Shown piece by piece: positions 56,290 to 64,000 of a DNA stretch of 64,000 bases; position 1 is the first letter of the stretch; every line of letters starts with the position of its first letter. The notes under the pieces are model-generated. The model saw only the letters and a list, made by a program, of their open reading frames with translations. It made no database searches and was not told the origin of the DNA. Source of the stretch: UBA7703 sp963667195 (GTDB taxonomy: Bacteria > Bacillota > Clostridia > Christensenellales > CAG-138); NCBI GenBank assembly GCA_963667195.1, contig OY762962.1:2232001-2296000 (forward strand). The letters run 5' to 3'. A program made the translations under genes and the position numbers.

Positions 56290-57189
56290 ATGAAGAGTGC
56301 ATTTGAACAATATCATGATGTATTCGATGATTTATATGAAGGTGTTTACTTTGTCGACCGGGACAGGGGAATCACCTTTTGGAATCAAGGCGCGGTCAGA
56401 ATTACCGGCTTTACATCTCAGGAAATGCTGGGGAATTTTTGCTATGATAATCTGCTCAACCATGTGGATGAGCAAGGCAATCAACTGTGCCTCAATGGCT
56501 GTCCGCTGCATGCTACAATTCAAGACGGAGCCCCGCGCAGCGCACAGGTATATCTACACCACAAAAGCGGTCACCGCGTGCGCGTGAATGTCCGCATTCG
56601 CCCGCTCGTTCTCAATGGCGAAATCGTAGGTGCTGCCGAGGTGTTTTCCAACGCGGACACCACGGAGCTCTTCGACCTGAGCACGAGCGAGCTCGAGCGG
56701 CTCGCGCTGTTTGATCAGCTGACGCAGCTGCCGAATCGGCGATACATCGACACGTTTCTGGAAAACCAGCTTCGGGATTATCAGGCGCTCGGGATTCCGT
56801 TTGGCGTGATGATGCTGGATCTGGACTTCTTTAAACAGATCAACGACCAGTACGGCCACGGCACCGGAGACGATGTGCTCAAGATGGTCGCGGGAACGTT
56901 TCAAAACGCGATGCGCAGGAACGACTTCATCGGCAGATGGGGCGGCGAGGAGTTTGTCGCGATTCTGCGCGGGGTTACGCATCTGGAACTTCGCACCATC
57001 GCGGAGAAGATCTGTAGGCTTGTGGAGCAGTCCGGCTTGAAACGCGCGGAGCAGTATATTCGCGTGACGGTATCGATCGGTGCGACCATGGTGCAGCCGG
57101 AGGATACGGCGCACGCCATCGTGCAGCGCGCGGATCAGGCGCTCTACCACAGCAAGCTCGCGGGCAGAGACTGCGCAACCTTGGTTTGA
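56290..57189 (+). CDS. PAS-GGDEF diguanylate cyclase
   Basis: A 299-residue protein. N-terminal PAS domain (about 10-125; YFVDRDRGITFWNQGAVRIT, then a Cys-rich NQLCLNGCPLHAT segment) and C-terminal GGDEF domain (about 140-299): DQLTQLPNRRYID, LDLDFFKQINDQYGH and the active-site GGEEF in RWGGEEFV. RRND five residues ahead of GGEEF is an RxxD inhibitory site for product feedback. It makes cyclic di-GMP from two GTP. It precedes SGNH and MBOAT genes by 70 bp, so c-di-GMP made here may control polymer acetylation, and the riboswitch at 18204 would sense the same pool. Confidence 0.93.
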   Translation: MKSAFEQYHDVFDDLYEGVYFVDRDRGITFWNQGAVRITGFTSQEMLGNFCYDNLLNHVDEQGNQLCLNGCPLHATIQDGAPRSAQVYLHHKSGHRVRVNVRIRPLVLNGEIVGAAEVFSNADTTELFDLSTSELERLALFDQLTQLPNRRYIDTFLENQLRDYQALGIPFGVMMLDLDFFKQINDQYGHGTGDDVLKMVAGTFQNAMRRNDFIGRWGGEEFVAILRGVTHLELRTIAEKICRLVEQSGLKRAEQYIRVTVSIGATMVQPEDTAHAIVQRADQALYHSKLAGRDCATLV

Positions 57190-57259
57190 ACCAAACGAAC
57201 CCGAACTTGTCGAATACTGTTTGTTCGGAACTCTTGCACACGACGGGGGATAACAATCT

Positions 57260-58366
57260 GTGAAAAAAACGATCAAAACGCTTCTTTCGTGGTGTCTTGC
57301 TGCCGTGATTTCGCTATTGATTGCAAACCTGATCTCCTTTTTCTACCGCAGCGGTGCCGGATCTATTCCGAGGGAAAACGCATTTTCCACCAGCATTCGT
57401 ACGCCGAACAGCCGGATGGTGCGCGGCAGCGAAGGCTACGGCATCAACCACGTGGATGAAAACGGATATCTCAACGACGATACACTGCCGCTCAAGGACA
57501 ACTACATTCTCATGATGGGGTCTTCTCATGCGGAAGGCCTTCAAGTCATGCAGAAAGACAGCATGGTTTCGCTTCTGAATCAGATGATCGATCCCACCAG
57601 CAGAACGGTATATAATCTCGGCACGGCAGGCTACACGCTGCCGCTGATTGTTCAGGGATTTCAAGCCGGGTTGGAGGAGTTTCCGCATGCGTCCGCGGTG
57701 ATGATTGAAATCTCCCAGCTGACGTTTTCGGCGGACGAGCTCACGCAAGCCCTGAATCAGACAAAGTATGACCCGGCGAGCACCGGACAGGCGCTCATGC
57801 AGTCGCTCGATGCGGGCTGGAAAACGCGCAACCGCATATTGGAGTACGTGCCGCTGATCTCGCTGCTACGGCAGCAGTTTGACTCGATGAATCTCAGCAT
57901 GAAGGACGCGTTCGGCATTCGGGATTTCCTCAAGGCGCAAAAAGCGCGCGCGGCTGAATCCGATTCCGCACAGGATGTGGCTTCTGCCGAAGCCGCCGCC
58001 GCGAAGGAGACAGCCGCGTTTACGAGCGCGCTGAATCAGGCGTTTGCGCTCCTGCGCGCGGAGTATGACGGCCCGATCATATTGCTCTATCATGCGGGTG
58101 TCGGTATTCAACCCGACGGTACATACGTCGTGACGCGGGACATGCGCTATTACGATGCGTATGCCGCAGCCTGCGAGAAAAACGGCATCGTGTTCGTCGA
58201 CCCGGGAGACGCTTTCCTGCGCGCATACGAGCAGGATTACTCCGTGCCGTACGGTTTTTCCAACACGACGCTGCTCACGGGGCATCTCAACCGCGTTGGG
58301 CACAGGATCGTCGCGGAGGAGTTTTATAAAGCGTGGTTGAACGTTCAGCAAGAGGAGAAAAACTAA
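57260..58366 (+). CDS. SGNH-hydrolase-like membrane-anchored protein (O-acetylation partner)
   Basis: A 368-residue protein with one N-terminal membrane span (about 8-28) and an extracytoplasmic SGNH domain: MMGSSHAEGLQ (block I Ser), NLGTAGYTLP (block II Gly), IEISQLTF, and LLTGHLNRVGHRIVAEE (block V with His). An Ala/Glu-rich helix (QDVASAEAAAAKETAAF) is inserted near residue 245. The stop codon abuts the ATG of an MBOAT gene (TAAATG), the arrangement of AlgI/AlgJ- or DltB/DltD-like pairs that acetylate exported polysaccharides. Confidence 0.85.
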   Translation: MKKTIKTLLSWCLAAVISLLIANLISFFYRSGAGSIPRENAFSTSIRTPNSRMVRGSEGYGINHVDENGYLNDDTLPLKDNYILMMGSSHAEGLQVMQKDSMVSLLNQMIDPTSRTVYNLGTAGYTLPLIVQGFQAGLEEFPHASAVMIEISQLTFSADELTQALNQTKYDPASTGQALMQSLDAGWKTRNRILEYVPLISLLRQQFDSMNLSMKDAFGIRDFLKAQKARAAESDSAQDVASAEAAAAKETAAFTSALNQAFALLRAEYDGPIILLYHAGVGIQPDGTYVVTRDMRYYDAYAAACEKNGIVFVDPGDAFLRAYEQDYSVPYGFSNTTLLTGHLNRVGHRIVAEEFYKAWLNVQQEEKN

Positions 58367-59784
58367 ATGTCGTTTGTGTCTTTGGCGTTTGTCATCCTCT
58401 ATCTGGCGTCTTATGTGCTCTGCAGGCTCGTGAAAACACGAGATCAAAAGCATCTGGTGCTGCTGATCACAAGCTATGTTTTTTACGCGTACTGGGATGC
58501 GAGATTCCTGCTGCTGCTGATTCTGCAAACGTTCCTCTGCTTTGTTCTGGCAAAGAAGGTCGTTCGCGCGGAAACAAAACAGCAGAGCAAGCGCTTCATG
58601 CTGCTGGGCGTTACGATTTCGCTCACGATTCTGTGCTTCTTTAAGTACTTCAATTTCTTCGTCGATTCGTTCGCCGAGGCATTCGGCATCCACAGCATTG
58701 GCGCGCTGAAGATCGTGCTGCCGATCGGAATTTCATTTTATACGTTCCACATGCTCAGCTATTTGATCGATGTGTATCGCGGCAAGCTGAAAGCCTGTGA
58801 ACGGTACATCGAGATTTCGCTGTACATTTCGTTTTTCCCGCAGCTGGTCGCGGGGCCGATTGTTCGGGCAAGGGACTTATTGCCGCAACTGGAGCAGGAT
58901 CGCCCGATGAACCGCGAGAATCTGGTGGAAGGACTCCAGATTTTCCTCTTCGGTTTGATCAAGAAAATCGTGATCGCGGATCAGCTCGCCGTCTGTGTGG
59001 ACGCGGTGTTTGCCAAACCCGGGAGCTACAGCGGGCTATCGCTCGCGCTGGCCGTGGTCGCGTATTCCATCCAGATCTACTGCGACTTCTCCGGATATTC
59101 GGATATGGCGATCGGAATCGCGAAGACGTTCGGCTACGAGCTTTGCAAGAATTTCGATATGCCCTATATTTCCAAGAACCCCACGGAGTTCTGGAAACGC
59201 TGGCACATCAGCCTGTCTTCGTGGCTGAGAGACTATCTGTATATCTCGCTGGGCGGCAACCGCAAGGGCAAGCTCCGCACAAAGCTCAACCTCATGATCA
59301 CGATGCTGCTCGGTGGCCTCTGGCACGGCGCAAACTGGCAGATGGTGTTCTGGGGCGCGCTGCACGGCGGGGCGCTGGTCGTGCACAAAACGTTTCTGGA
59401 GCTGAGCGACAAACACGGCATACATGCGGAAAACCGCGTACTCAAGCAGACCGTCGCCGTGATCTCGGTAATCGGCATGTACCTCTTTACCTGCGTGTGC
59501 TGGGTGTTCTTCCGCGCGCAGTCGTTTTCGGACGCGACGCTCATCCTGACGCGCATCTTCACGGGTGCCGCGGGCATTCGCTACTATTTCGTCTACACGT
59601 TCATCTTTGCCGCCGTCGTCGGAATTGCGACCGCAATTGGTGCCATCCGCAATCAGGGGCACGGGTATTATCCGGTTTTGAATTTGAGCAAGTTCTGGTC
59701 AAGGTCGTGCTGATTCTCGTGATCCTGTTGACGCTGATGTTCTTCTACGCGGGAGACACCGCGTTCATCTATTTCCAGTTTTAA
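58367..59784 (+). CDS. MBOAT family O-acyltransferase (AlgI-like), frameshifted near the 3' end
   Basis: A polytopic enzyme that moves acyl groups across the membrane to a polymer. SFYTFHMLSYLIDVYRGK, FFPQLVAGPIVRARDLLPQ, CDFSGYSDMAIGIAK, YISKNPTEFWKRWHISLSSWLRDYLYI (in parts) and LLGGLWHGANW with the catalytic His are intact. The frame that starts at 58367 stops at 59713 with the alien end NLSKFWSRSC; the adjacent frame continues FEFEQVLVKVVLIL and ends GDTAFIYFQF-stop at 59784, the normal family C-terminus. One missing T in the TTTT run near 59682 explains this. It may be a real inactivating or slippage event, or a sequencing error. Confidence 0.85.
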
Positions 59785-59815
59785 GCTCTATTGCGCGGTC
59801 AAACGAACATAAAAA

Positions 59816-59849
59816 AAGACCTACGGGGTAATATCCGTAGGTATTTTTA
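59816..59849 (+). terminator. Intrinsic terminator (bidirectional)
   Basis: ACCTACGG-GGTAATA-CCGTAGGT with ATTTTT after it and AAAAAAAG before it; it serves the MBOAT and corA genes. Confidence 0.85.
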
Positions 59850-59901
59850 TGGTTTCATATACTGCTCGCTTTTCGGCGGAGCTACACCGGGACATCAGTC
59901 C

Positions 59902-60843
59902 TCAGAGCATCTTCTTTCTGGAAAGGTAGACAGCAACACCGATTGTAACAATGAATGAAAACAAAACGATGATGAGGAAACCGAAAGGGCTGTTCGCAAA
60001 CGGCATGCCTTCGGGCGCGACATTCATGCCATACGCACCAAAGATGATGACCGGAATCGAAAGCACGATGGTCATGATCGCGAGGAATTTCATGACGATG
60101 TTGAGGTTGTTGGAGATGACGGAGGCAAATGCATCCATCATGCCGCTCAGAATGCCGCTGTAGATGTTCGCCATCTCGATTGCCTGACGGTTTTCGACGA
60201 TGACGTCTTCCAGCAGGTCTTCATCCTCGGGATATTTCTTTATACGGTCGCCCTTGAGTAGCTTTTCCAGCACGACTTCGTTGGAACGAAGGGATGTTGT
60301 AAAGTAGACGAGGCTCTTTTCCAGCTCCAGCAGCTCGATGAGCTCGCGGTTCTCGGTGGAAACATGCAGCTTCTGCTCGATCTTGTCGCTGAGCTTGTTG
60401 ATCACGCGCAGATATTGCAGATACAGCGATGCGTTGCGATACAGAATCTGGAGCACGAAGCGCGTGCGCATATGCGTTCTGAGTTCGTTTGCGTGCTTTT
60501 GCTTGAGGGCGTAGAGCACGGGCGTTTCCTCGAGGCAGACGGTGATGATCGCGTCCTTGGCGAGGATGATGCCAAGCGGTTCCGTGGTGTAGATATCCTT
60601 GCCCTTGTTCTTTTCGACGGCGGGGATGTCCACGAGGATGAGTGTGTAGTTGTCTTCCAGCTCGATGCGGGAGCGTTCTTCTTCGTCCAGCGCGGCCCGG
60701 AGGTCGTCCGGCTCGATGCAGTATTCTTCCGCTACCTCTGCGAGTTCCTTCTCGGTGGGTTTGACAAGCGAGATCCAGCAGTCCTTTTCGGGCACGCTGA
60801 GCTGCCGCATCTCCGCCTCGAAGGTTTTGAAGATCTTCTTCAT
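59902..60843 (-). CDS. corA: CorA family magnesium transporter
   Basis: A 313-residue protein: cytosolic N-domain (about 1-230) with a long stalk helix, then two membrane helices near the C-terminus joined by the pore signature YGMNVAPEGMPFANSP (GMN present). The C-terminal helix FGFLIIVLFSFIVTIGVAVYL ends in RKKML. It imports Mg2+ (or Co2+/Ni2+) as a pentamer. ATG at 60843 follows GGAGT in a highly structured 140-nt leader. Confidence 0.93.
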   Translation of the reverse strand: MKKIFKTFEAEMRQLSVPEKDCWISLVKPTEKELAEVAEEYCIEPDDLRAALDEEERSRIELEDNYTLILVDIPAVEKNKGKDIYTTEPLGIILAKDAIITVCLEETPVLYALKQKHANELRTHMRTRFVLQILYRNASLYLQYLRVINKLSDKIEQKLHVSTENRELIELLELEKSLVYFTTSLRSNEVVLEKLLKGDRIKKYPEDEDLLEDVIVENRQAIEMANIYSGILSGMMDAFASVISNNLNIVMKFLAIMTIVLSIPVIIFGAYGMNVAPEGMPFANSPFGFLIIVLFSFIVTIGVAVYLSRKKML

Positions 60844-60851
60844 GGCAGTGT

Positions 60852-60941
60852 TACTCCTTTCGCTTTACCGCGCGCGGCAAGAAAGCGAAGCTTCCCGAAC
60901 GCGCGCTTTGATTTTTCGATTGTTTTTACTTCGTTCGGGAA
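60852..60941 (-). promoter_or_regulatory. Structured 5' leader of corA
   Basis: Two strong hairpins on the minus strand: TTCCCGAACG (60941-60932) with CGTTCGGGAA (60901-60892), and TTCGCTTT (60889-60882) with AAAGCGAA (60866-60859) enclosing a CCGCGCGCGG self-complementary segment. The 3' arm of the second hairpin abuts and partly overlaps the Shine-Dalgarno AAAGGAGT. A minus-strand TATAAT lies at 60992-60987. It does not match the M-box consensus. Confidence 0.55.
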
Positions 60942-61165
60942 CGGTATCCACCGTCCAATCACACTCCTTTCCTTGAGTTCGGTACTATTATAGACCCAAT
61001 TAAACGATAGGGAAAGCGTAAAAATGAAAAAGAATGGAACAAATTGAGACAAATTTCGTCTTGGCGGGCTATACGCACCCGCCGCTGCCCCGCAACGCCG
61101 AATTTGCGCGAATTTCAGGTATTTTATGGAAAATTGCGCACAACCGGATTTTTCCTGCGCGCGTT

Positions 61166-61194
61166 TTGACAAACACCTTTCGCCGTGTTACCAT
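61166..61194 (+). promoter_or_regulatory. Promoter of the RlmI-like gene
   Basis: TTGACA (61166-61171), 17-bp spacer, TACCAT (61189-61194). Between corA and this gene (60844-61260) only this promoter and the corA leader are seen. Confidence 0.68.
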
Positions 61195-61260
61195 GATGCC
61201 GGACTGATTGAAATTGAGCGAGAAACCGCCGCGCGGCGGACGAAACGGAGAAGAAACTAT

Positions 61261-62487
61261 ATGAAGCAGGAACGCGCCTTTGCGCGGCTCACGATATCCA
61301 AACGGGCGGAAGGTTCCGTCAAAGCGGGGCATCCATGGGTGTATGACACGGAGGTGTCCGGCAACACAGACACGATTGAAAACGGCGCGCTGGTCGATGC
61401 GTTTTCCGAAAAGGGCGCGTACCTCGGCACGGGATTTCTGAGCAAGCAGAGCAAGATTCGCCTGCGGCTGCTTTCCAGCAACGCCAACGAGAAGTTTGAC
61501 GAGGCGTTCTTTTCGCGCAGGCTCCGCTACGCGCTGGACTACCGCAAGACCGCGATGGGAGACGATTACGGCTGCTGCCGCATGATCTTCGGCGAGGCGG
61601 ATGGTCTTCCAGGCTTGACCATCGACTGCTACCACGACGTGCTCGTGAGCCAGGTGCTCTCCGTCGGCATCGAGAAGATCAAGGACATGCTCTATCGCCT
61701 GATGGTGTCGCTGCTCAAGGACGACGGAATCGCGGTGCGCGGCATCTTTGAGCGCAACGAGGTCGGCATCCGCGAGCTGGAGGGCCTCAAGCTCGAGAAG
61801 GGCTGGTATCGGGCGGAGTTTTTGCCGGAGCCGCCGGACCCGCGCATCGAGATCGTAGAAAACGGCATTCGCTATGCGGTGGATGTCGAAAACGGGCAGA
61901 AGACGGGGTTCTTCCTCGACCAGAAATATAATAGACTCGCGGCTGCCAAGATCGCGAAAGGCAAGCGCGTGCTGGATTGCTTTACGCACACGGGCTCGTT
62001 CGCGCTCAACGCCGTGAAGGCAGGGGCGGCGCACGTGACCGCCGTGGACGTTTCCGCGGCGGCGGTGGAGCTCGCGCGCGAAAACGCGGAGAAGAACGGC
62101 CTTGCGGACAGGATGGATTTCGTCTGCGCGGATGTGTTTGACCTCCTGCCGCAGATGATGGAGCAGCACGCATCGTATGACATGATCATCCTCGACCCGC
62201 CGGCGTTCACCAAGAGCCGCAAGACCATCGCGGGCGCGGAGCGCGGGTACAAGACCATCAACTATAATGCGATGAAGCTGCTGCCGCGCGGCGGGTATCT
62301 TGCTACCTGCTCGTGTTCGCATTTCATGCCGAGCGAACTGTTCGAAAAGATGCTGCTCTCCGCCGCGCGGGACGCGGGCGTCGCGCTCAAGCTCATCGAA
62401 GCGCGCAGGCAGGCGCCGGATCACCCGACGCTGATGCACGTGCCTGAAACAGACTATCTGAAGTTCTATCTGTTCCAGATTGTGTGA
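61261..62487 (+). CDS. Class I SAM-dependent rRNA methyltransferase (RlmI/RlmK-like)
   Basis: A 408-residue enzyme: N-terminal PUA domain (about 5-80; RLTISKRAEGSVKAGHPWVYD start, in part), central EEHEE domain, and C-terminal Rossmann methyltransferase with KTGFFLDQKYNR, VLDCFTHTGSFALNAVKAGA (SAM loop), MIILDPPAFTKSR and LATCSCSHFM (catalytic Cys). Family members place a 5-methylcytosine in 23S rRNA. ATG 61261 follows GGAGAAGAAA; the frame extends upstream through the promoter and is non-coding there. Confidence 0.92.
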   Translation: MKQERAFARLTISKRAEGSVKAGHPWVYDTEVSGNTDTIENGALVDAFSEKGAYLGTGFLSKQSKIRLRLLSSNANEKFDEAFFSRRLRYALDYRKTAMGDDYGCCRMIFGEADGLPGLTIDCYHDVLVSQVLSVGIEKIKDMLYRLMVSLLKDDGIAVRGIFERNEVGIRELEGLKLEKGWYRAEFLPEPPDPRIEIVENGIRYAVDVENGQKTGFFLDQKYNRLAAAKIAKGKRVLDCFTHTGSFALNAVKAGAAHVTAVDVSAAAVELARENAEKNGLADRMDFVCADVFDLLPQMMEQHASYDMIILDPPAFTKSRKTIAGAERGYKTINYNAMKLLPRGGYLATCSCSHFMPSELFEKMLLSAARDAGVALKLIEARRQAPDHPTLMHVPETDYLKFYLFQIV

Positions 62488-62534
62488 TTGTCACGGTTCA
62501 TTGTTCGACGACAATCTTGCTTTGAGGATAAAGT

Positions 62535-62762
62535 ATGGATCGGGAAGATTTCTTAAGAGCGCTGGATCAACACGGGATTGATCGAAACATGGTGACGTTC
62601 GACAGCTTCGTAGCTGAAGGATATTGCTTGCGCAAAAACCATTTCCGTTGGGAAACCTTATTTCGGGAACGCGATACAGAGTACGACCTGATGGGGTTTC
62701 CAAGCGAATCGGATGCGCTTGAGTATCTACTGAAAGAATTGAAGAAGTATTACGGTTCATAA
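62535..62762 (+). CDS. Hypothetical protein, 75 aa
   Basis: Not recognised. A small soluble acidic protein (MDREDFLRALDQHGIDRNMV..., ending LEYLLKELKKYYGS), probably helical, starting at 62535 behind TGAGGATAAAG. It follows the methyltransferase gene by 47 bp and ends 16 bp before the left end of an insertion sequence, so its own terminator may have been displaced. Confidence 0.7.
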   Translation: MDREDFLRALDQHGIDRNMVTFDSFVAEGYCLRKNHFRWETLFRERDTEYDLMGFPSESDALEYLLKELKKYYGS

Positions 62763-62809
62763 AAAAATCCGCCCAAATGTAGTGTTACACTAAAAACGGA
62801 CAAGTAAAA

Positions 62810-62843
62810 AGCCTACGGTATAATAAACCGTAGGTTTTTTTTG
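62810..62843 (+). terminator. Hairpin terminator inside the IS left end
   Basis: CCTACGG (62812-62818), loop TATAATAAA, CCGTAGG (62828-62834), then eight T. It stands 15 bp before orfA and would block transcription entering from the host side. Confidence 0.82.
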
Positions 62844-62857
62844 TGAAAGGAGAAAAC

Positions 62858-63172
62858 ATGAACAAGCATTACAGTACTGAGTTGAAAGAACGGGTAGTGA
62901 AAGAATATCTGGAAGGGGCAAAAATGAACGAGCTAGTCCTTCGATATGAACTAGCCGACAAGAGCCGAATACGAGAATGGCGAGATCAGTTTCTAAAGTA
63001 TGGCTGCTTTCCGGATGGGCGAGGAACCGGGAGAAGCGGAGGGCGTCCTCGAAATGTGGATACATCCGGCATGACGCAAGAAGAATATATACGGTACTTA
63101 GAAATGGAGAATGATATTTTAAAACAACTTCGCTCCCTAAGCAGCAAAAAAGCAAAGTTAAATATCAAGTGA
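62858..63172 (+). CDS. IS3 family transposase OrfA
   Basis: A 104-residue helix-turn-helix protein: HYSTELKERVVKEYLEGAKM, then LADKSRIREWRDQFLKYG (HTH) and a leucine-zipper-like end (YIRYLEMENDILKQL). It recognises the IS ends. The start at 62858 follows AAAGGAGAAAAC. Its 3' end overlaps orfB, and an A6 run at 63146-63151 offers a site for -1 frameshifting to make the OrfAB transposase. Confidence 0.92.
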   Translation: MNKHYSTELKERVVKEYLEGAKMNELVLRYELADKSRIREWRDQFLKYGCFPDGRGTGRSGGRPRNVDTSGMTQEEYIRYLEMENDILKQLRSLSSKKAKLNIK

Positions 63173-64000
63173 TCGATCGGCTTCGATCTAAGTATAGTAT
63201 TTCTGCTTTGTGCAAGTACCTTGGCTGCTCTCGGAGTGGGTATTATGACTGGAGCGGTCGAGGCAAGCCGGATCACAACAAACTGGATGCCGTCAAAGAA
63301 TCTGCAATTCTATCCATCTATTACGAGAAAACGACAAGAGGAAGACGGCAGGTTCAAATGCATCTAGAGCGCAAATGCATGCTTCATATGAGCTTAGGGA
63401 GCGTACATCGATATATGGCCATTCTAGGCCTCAACTCGACACGAAGAAAACGGTATGTTTCCCCAAAGAAAGAAGCGCAGAATCCACTTCACACATTCCC
63501 CAATGTTTTGCAGCAGGACTTCCGCGCTTCCCTTCGCCACCAGAAGTGGCTAACCGATATCACCTATTTACCGTGCAAAGATGGAAAACTCTATCTCTCA
63601 TGCATCAAGGATTTAGGTGACAAATCTATTGTAGCATATTCCGTATCCGCTAAAAATGATATCTACCTAGTACTGGATATGCTCGCAAAAGCGAAACCTT
63701 TCATGCGCGAGGGCATCGTTCTCCATTCAGATAGGGGTTCACAATACTGTTCTCCCATCTATCAGTCCGTTCTTCTGGAAAGCGGCATTGTGATTAGTAT
63801 GTCTAGACCAGGCATGCCCTATGACAATGCTCCAATGGAGTCCTTCTTCTCCATTCTGAAAAATGAAGACCTTCGACTATTTAAGCATTTGACATGCGCG
63901 CAAATGCGGATTTTCATTGATTCTTTCATTCGTTACTATAACGAAGATCGCCCGCAATGGAGTTTGAAAAAGCTGACTCCGTTTGAATTACGAAGTCAGC
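63152..64000 (+). CDS. IS3 family transposase OrfB (catalytic part, runs off window)
   Basis: The frame opens in the -1 frame after the A6 slip site (first internal start GTG 63169) and stays open to 64000. It contains the HTH_21-type SKYSISALCKYLGCSRSGYY, and the retroviral integrase core: Asp in LTDITYLP, Asp in LHSDRGSQYC and Glu in NAPMESFFS, with 35 residues between the last two (DD35E). IRYYNEDRPQWSLKKLTP is the usual C-terminal segment. The reading frame is intact, so the element may be active. Confidence 0.92.

Larger units (their letters stand above)
62778..64000 (+). mobile_element. IS3-family insertion sequence (IS150-like), left part
   Basis: The left end begins TGTAGTGTTACACTAAAAAC at 62778, with the TGTA...GGACA pattern of IS150-group inverted repeats. 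Inside are a protective terminator, orfA and a frameshifted orfB with a DDE motif. Base composition is AT-richer than the chromosome. The right end is beyond the window, so target duplication cannot be checked. Confidence 0.9.

Noticed and set aside
60844..60992. M-box or ykoK magnesium riboswitch before corA
   Set aside because: The conserved M-box segments are not seen; only simple strong hairpins are present.

Overview
The window looks like a chromosome segment of a GC-rich, low-motility-type Gram-positive anaerobe of the class Clostridia. This is inferred from the mraZ-rsmH-ftsL-PBP-murE cluster, a meso-diaminopimelate type MurE (DNPR motif), parE-parC side by side, an infC-rpmI-rplT operon with a structured leader, a c-di-GMP-I riboswitch, near-consensus sigma-A promoters (17-bp spacing) and strong GGAGG ribosome binding sites. 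No species can be named from the sequence alone.

Layout. 1-9000: sugar-metabolism accessory genes (start of a family 9 glycoside hydrolase behind a LacI regulator, a GntR/UTRA regulator, an orphan glycyl-radical activase, a Gfo/Idh/MocA oxidoreductase, a lipoprotein esterase), then an AT-rich foreign-looking gene beside tRNA-Pro and tRNA-Thr. 9000-18000: a zinc-ribbon membrane protein, an acyl-CoA ligase paired with an E2-like acyltransferase lacking its catalytic His, a CNNM/CorC transporter behind a possible leader-peptide attenuator, a sugar kinase-like protein and a GH3 beta-glucosidase. 18150-20700: a c-di-GMP riboswitch operon (secreted protein, MNT nucleotidyltransferase, cupin-HD-GYP phosphodiesterase, HEPN protein). 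20700-28900: tRNA thiolation (thiI plus cysteine desulfurase), msrAB and several small membrane or hypothetical proteins.

28900-42260: topoisomerase parE-parC, then a dcw-type cluster mraZ-rsmH-ftsL-PBP-murE-mraY-murD. Two members look catalytically dead: the PASTA-type PBP has lost the Lys of SxxK and the whole KTG motif, and the MraY homologue has lost the metal-binding Asp of the GDTGS loop plus other signature residues. murF, ftsW, murG and murC are absent here. 42280-51400: nicotinamidase-like, SpoU methyltransferase, GNAT, two MFS transporters, the infC-rpmI-rplT operon (infC on an AUC start), a GDPD, VanZ and a GyrI-like protein. 51900-52300: tRNA-Val, a probable 6S RNA and tRNA-Gln. 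52500-62800: small regulators (DUF4177, XRE plus ImmA/IrrE), a secreted SH3 repeat protein, a PAS-GGDEF cyclase followed by an SGNH/MBOAT O-acetylation pair (MBOAT frameshifted near its end), CorA with a structured leader, and an RlmI-like methyltransferase. The window ends inside an IS3-family (IS150-like) insertion sequence.

Themes: c-di-GMP signalling appears twice (riboswitch plus HD-GYP; GGDEF plus acetylation genes), divalent-cation transport appears twice, each behind a structured leader, and peptidoglycan precursor genes include two apparent pseudoenzymes, the most unusual feature seen.
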